Assembly (NCBI GenBank): GCA_035637115.1
Contig: DASPXV010000091.1
Location: 23,770 to 87,769 of the forward strand
DNA: 64,000 bases
Origin: JAICSD01 sp035637115
Lineage (GTDB): Bacteria; Acidobacteriota; Vicinamibacteria; Vicinamibacterales; 2-12-FULL-66-21
Direction of reading: 5' to 3'
Positions 61,481 through 64,000 of this stretch are shown in pieces. The notes under the pieces are model-generated. The model was not told the origin of the DNA. It made no database searches and saw only the letters and a program-made list of their open reading frames with translations. Made by a program: the position numbers and the translations under genes. Every line of letters begins with the position of its first letter. Within the stretch, counting starts at the first letter, position 1.

Positions 61481-63946
61481 CTACTCCTGCCTGAGCGCGA
61501 CTATCGGATCGACCGCCGTGGCACGACGGATTGGCCAATAGGCCCCTACGCTCGCGGCGACCACAAGAAGCAGGCAAACAATCGCATATGTCACAGCGTC
61601 GGCCGGCGTGACGCCGAAGAGCAGTGCGTTCATGCTCCTGCCCGCGATGCGGCCGGCGATCGATCCCATCAGAAGTCCTGCTGCGATTACCCGGGCAGTA
61701 CGCAGCGCGAAGGACCGCACGATCTGCTCGTGGCGGGCGCCCAGCGCCATTCGAATGCCGATCTCGCGCGTGCGGTCGGCCACTTGGTGCGCAAGCAACG
61801 CGTACAGTCCAACCACCGCCACGACCATCGCGAGCGCGGCAAGCAGCGAGAAGAGCAGCGCGGCAAACCGCCACGGAGCCAACTGACGGTCGACGACCTC
61901 GCGCATCGGCCGGATGGCGCCGATGACCGCATTGGGGTCCACTGAACGGATCTCGAACCGCAGCCTTCCCATAAACGTCGAGGGGTTCTCTGACGCCTGC
62001 ACGATGAAGTGTTTGACGGCGTCTTCCGACTGCAGATACGGCTTGTACAAGTCGAACGTCGCTTCCGTGAGACCGCGGTAGCGGACGTCGCCCACTACTC
62101 CGACAACGGTTTGCCAGTTTTCCTTGGGCCGGTCATAGCTGGCCATGAGACGCTTGCCAATCGGATTTTGCCCGGGCCAGAGACGGCGGGCAGCTGAGAG
62201 GCTGATAATGACGACCGGAGGAGAATCCTCTGCGTCATGCTCGCTGAACGCGCGTCCTTGCAGAACCGGAATCTGCATTAGCTTGAAGTAATCAGGCGTG
62301 ACGGCTTCGGCATTCAGCGTGGGGTTCTTTCTCCACGCGTCCCGATCGCGCGGCGACTGTCCTTCGAGCACGACCGCCGCACCGGAGCCGATCGGCCCGA
62401 ACTCAAAAGGTCGCAGGTATAGTGCCGCCACACCCGAGACTCCGGGTATCCGGCGGACGCGTTCGATCGCCTCGCGGTAGAACCGGTGATTCGTCTCGGA
62501 CTTTCTGTATTTTCCCGGTGGTGCCAGGACATCGAACGTGACGAGATTGGCGGGATCGAAACCAAGGTGAATTCGTTGAATGGCGTGGAAGCTCCGAACC
62601 GTCAGGGTCGCGGCGACTAGTAGCACGACCGCCAGCGCTGTCTGTGCGACGAGCAGGCCGCTGCGAACGCGGAGCGTTGTCGTCCGGCTCGCCGTGTCAT
62701 TCGACGCGACGAGGATTGCCTGCGGGCGTCGCAGCACGATGACCAGTGGGAACATCCCGCACGCGATCGCCGCCAGCGCGCCGGCTCCCAGGGCGAAACC
62801 TGTGAGCGCGGGCGTGCGCAGTGTCACCTCATTGAGGCGCGGGATGCTCTCGGGCGCAAGCGCCGTCAGCAACGGAACGCACCAGAGTGCGAGCACAGCG
62901 GCGGCTGCCATTCCGACAACCACCAGCGCTGCGCCTTCCACCAATGCCTGTCGCATGAGATGCGACCGCTCTGCGCCGAGCGCGATCCGTATCGCAAGGT
63001 CGCGCCGATTGGCCGATAAGCGCGCCAGCAGCAATCCGATCACATTCGCGCATGTGACGAACAGAACGAGCCCGGCCGCACCGATGAGCAGCAGCAACGC
63101 CGGACGCGCCTGCCCGAAGATGTGATCGGCGAGGGGCGTCACGACGATCGACCGGCCCGTACCGGGCTCGCCTGTTCCCGTCAGACGGCCGACGATGGCA
63201 TCCATGTCGGCGCGTGCTTGCAAGAGAGCGACGCCGGATCGCAGGCGCCCGAGTACGTAGAGAATCCCGAGGTCGCGCGCCTCGAGCATGTCGAACCCGG
63301 CTTCAGCAGAAAGATGGCCGAGGGTCGGTGCAATCGGCAGCCACAGTGCCGCCCCGCGTGGATAATCGAATTCCGGCGGCATCACGCCGACAACCGTGAT
63401 CGCCCGCACACCACCGCCGTCGTCCATCATCGCGGTGCGGCCGATTATGCCTGGATCCGACCCGAAGTGATGGCGCCAGGTCGAGTCGCTGAGAACTGCG
63501 ACGCCGGAGCTTGAACGGATATCATCAGCCCTCGTCAGCCCGCGGCCGAGCGCCGGCCCGGTGCCCAGCACATCGAAAAAGGCTCCTGACACCGCTGCGA
63601 AGGGAAGGACGACAGGCCCCTCTTCCTGCATCAGGCGCAGCGGCCAGTTGATTGAGCCGGTCGCCGCCAGCTGCGTGAAGGACGCGTTCTGTGATTCCCA
63701 GTCCCTGAAGTCGCGGTACGACACCTCCCACACTGATGCTGACCGGTCGGCGCGCTCCCACAGGATGACGAGCGACTGCTGGTCCGCGACAGGAAGCGGG
63801 CGGAGCAGAACGGCGTACGCGACGCCGAATATCGCGATGTTCGCGCCCAGCCCCAGCGCCAGAATTCCCGCGGCTGGAATCGCGACGGAGGCATCGCGGC
63901 GAAACAACCGGAAGCCTTGCGCGAGACTCTCGCGGAAGAGTGGCAT
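61481..63946 (-). CDS. ADOP-family FtsX/MacB-like permease
   Basis: An 821-residue duplicated permease without prefix domain: first helix region ILALGLGANIAIFGVAYAVL; MacB-type periplasmic domain; FtsX block with GLVLFVTCANVIGLLLARLS and RRDLAIRIALGAERSHLMRQ; second periplasmic domain; last block with DRTREIGIRMALGARHEQIV and the closing IRRATAVDPIVALRQE. It is the fourth full-length permease of this kind in the window. It lies upstream of the act operon on the same strand but 203 bp away, so separate transcription is likely. The 54 bp to the window edge hold only its start region. Confidence 0.87.
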   Translation of the reverse strand: MPLFRESLAQGFRLFRRDASVAIPAAGILALGLGANIAIFGVAYAVLLRPLPVADQQSLVILWERADRSASVWEVSYRDFRDWESQNASFTQLAATGSINWPLRLMQEEGPVVLPFAAVSGAFFDVLGTGPALGRGLTRADDIRSSSGVAVLSDSTWRHHFGSDPGIIGRTAMMDDGGGVRAITVVGVMPPEFDYPRGAALWLPIAPTLGHLSAEAGFDMLEARDLGILYVLGRLRSGVALLQARADMDAIVGRLTGTGEPGTGRSIVVTPLADHIFGQARPALLLLIGAAGLVLFVTCANVIGLLLARLSANRRDLAIRIALGAERSHLMRQALVEGAALVVVGMAAAAVLALWCVPLLTALAPESIPRLNEVTLRTPALTGFALGAGALAAIACGMFPLVIVLRRPQAILVASNDTASRTTTLRVRSGLLVAQTALAVVLLVAATLTVRSFHAIQRIHLGFDPANLVTFDVLAPPGKYRKSETNHRFYREAIERVRRIPGVSGVAALYLRPFEFGPIGSGAAVVLEGQSPRDRDAWRKNPTLNAEAVTPDYFKLMQIPVLQGRAFSEHDAEDSPPVVIISLSAARRLWPGQNPIGKRLMASYDRPKENWQTVVGVVGDVRYRGLTEATFDLYKPYLQSEDAVKHFIVQASENPSTFMGRLRFEIRSVDPNAVIGAIRPMREVVDRQLAPWRFAALLFSLLAALAMVVAVVGLYALLAHQVADRTREIGIRMALGARHEQIVRSFALRTARVIAAGLLMGSIAGRIAGRSMNALLFGVTPADAVTYAIVCLLLVVAASVGAYWPIRRATAVDPIVALRQE

Positions 63947-64000
63947 GGCTGGGACCTCTGAGAGCAGCTGACGGAATCATAAACCAGTGGACGATTACTT

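Overview
The window is about 64 kb of GC-rich, densely coded bacterial DNA. It most resembles Acidobacteriota, probably the Vicinamibacteria, although no rRNA or other marker gene is present to prove this. The pointers are several acidobacterial-type FtsX/MacB-like permeases (ADOP family), PadR regulators beside them, an alternative complex III operon, DUF5335, KimA-type potassium uptake, and many Tat-exported or lipoprotein oxidoreductases. I found no tRNA, rRNA, CRISPR array, phage gene or intact insertion sequence.

Left part (1-24.7 kb). The edge holds the start of an ABC ATPase. It is followed by a membrane protein, an OmpR-type two-component pair, a small secreted protein, a CE15-like esterase and a coiled-coil/GAF protein. 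A 168-bp inverted-repeat element lies between two convergent genes near 6.3 kb. Next come a lipoprotein, a histidine phosphatase, a truncated thioredoxin-like gene, a lone MlaF-type ATPase and a leucine-rich-repeat protein. From 11 to 19.3 kb lies a set of exported redox genes: a secreted FAD oxidoreductase, then a tightly packed operon of lipoprotein, di-haem cytochrome and Tat-exported GMC dehydrogenase. From 20.8 to 24.55 kb is a potassium module: a KimA-type transporter, a short KdpD-like kinase and a KdpE-like regulator, all downstream of what reads as a clear ydaO-type c-di-AMP riboswitch.

Middle part (24.7-43 kb). This holds a MmgE/PrpD protein; a coupled set of DUF5335 protein, phosphoribosyltransferase, erythromycin-esterase-like protein and alpha/beta hydrolase; then a corridor of broken genes (29.7-31.4 kb: FAD monooxygenase, PadR, TonB-receptor and haloperoxidase fragments). 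An AmpG-like transporter follows, then a PadR/ADOP set with two permeases, two VOC-fold proteins, a frameshifted ankyrin-repeat protein and another permease fragment.

Right part (42.6-64 kb). An FHA-fused DNA-binding regulator is divergent from a six-gene coupled operon: FhaA-like protein, 31-residue membrane peptide, PP2C phosphatase with an exported beta-helix, Ser/Thr kinase, a single-chain fusion of a SEDS (RodA/FtsW) glycosyltransferase with a class B penicillin-binding protein, and a second FHA protein. It resembles the mycobacterial fhaA-pstP-rodA-pbpA-pknAB cluster in content, rebuilt with different sensor domains. After a further ADOP permease comes the complete actABCDEF operon plus a seventh membrane gene on the minus strand, and the window ends in a fourth full-length ADOP permease.

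The strongest candidates for new biology are the phosphosignalling/cell-wall operon with its SEDS-PBP fusion and the riboswitch-controlled potassium operon that carries its own two-component system.
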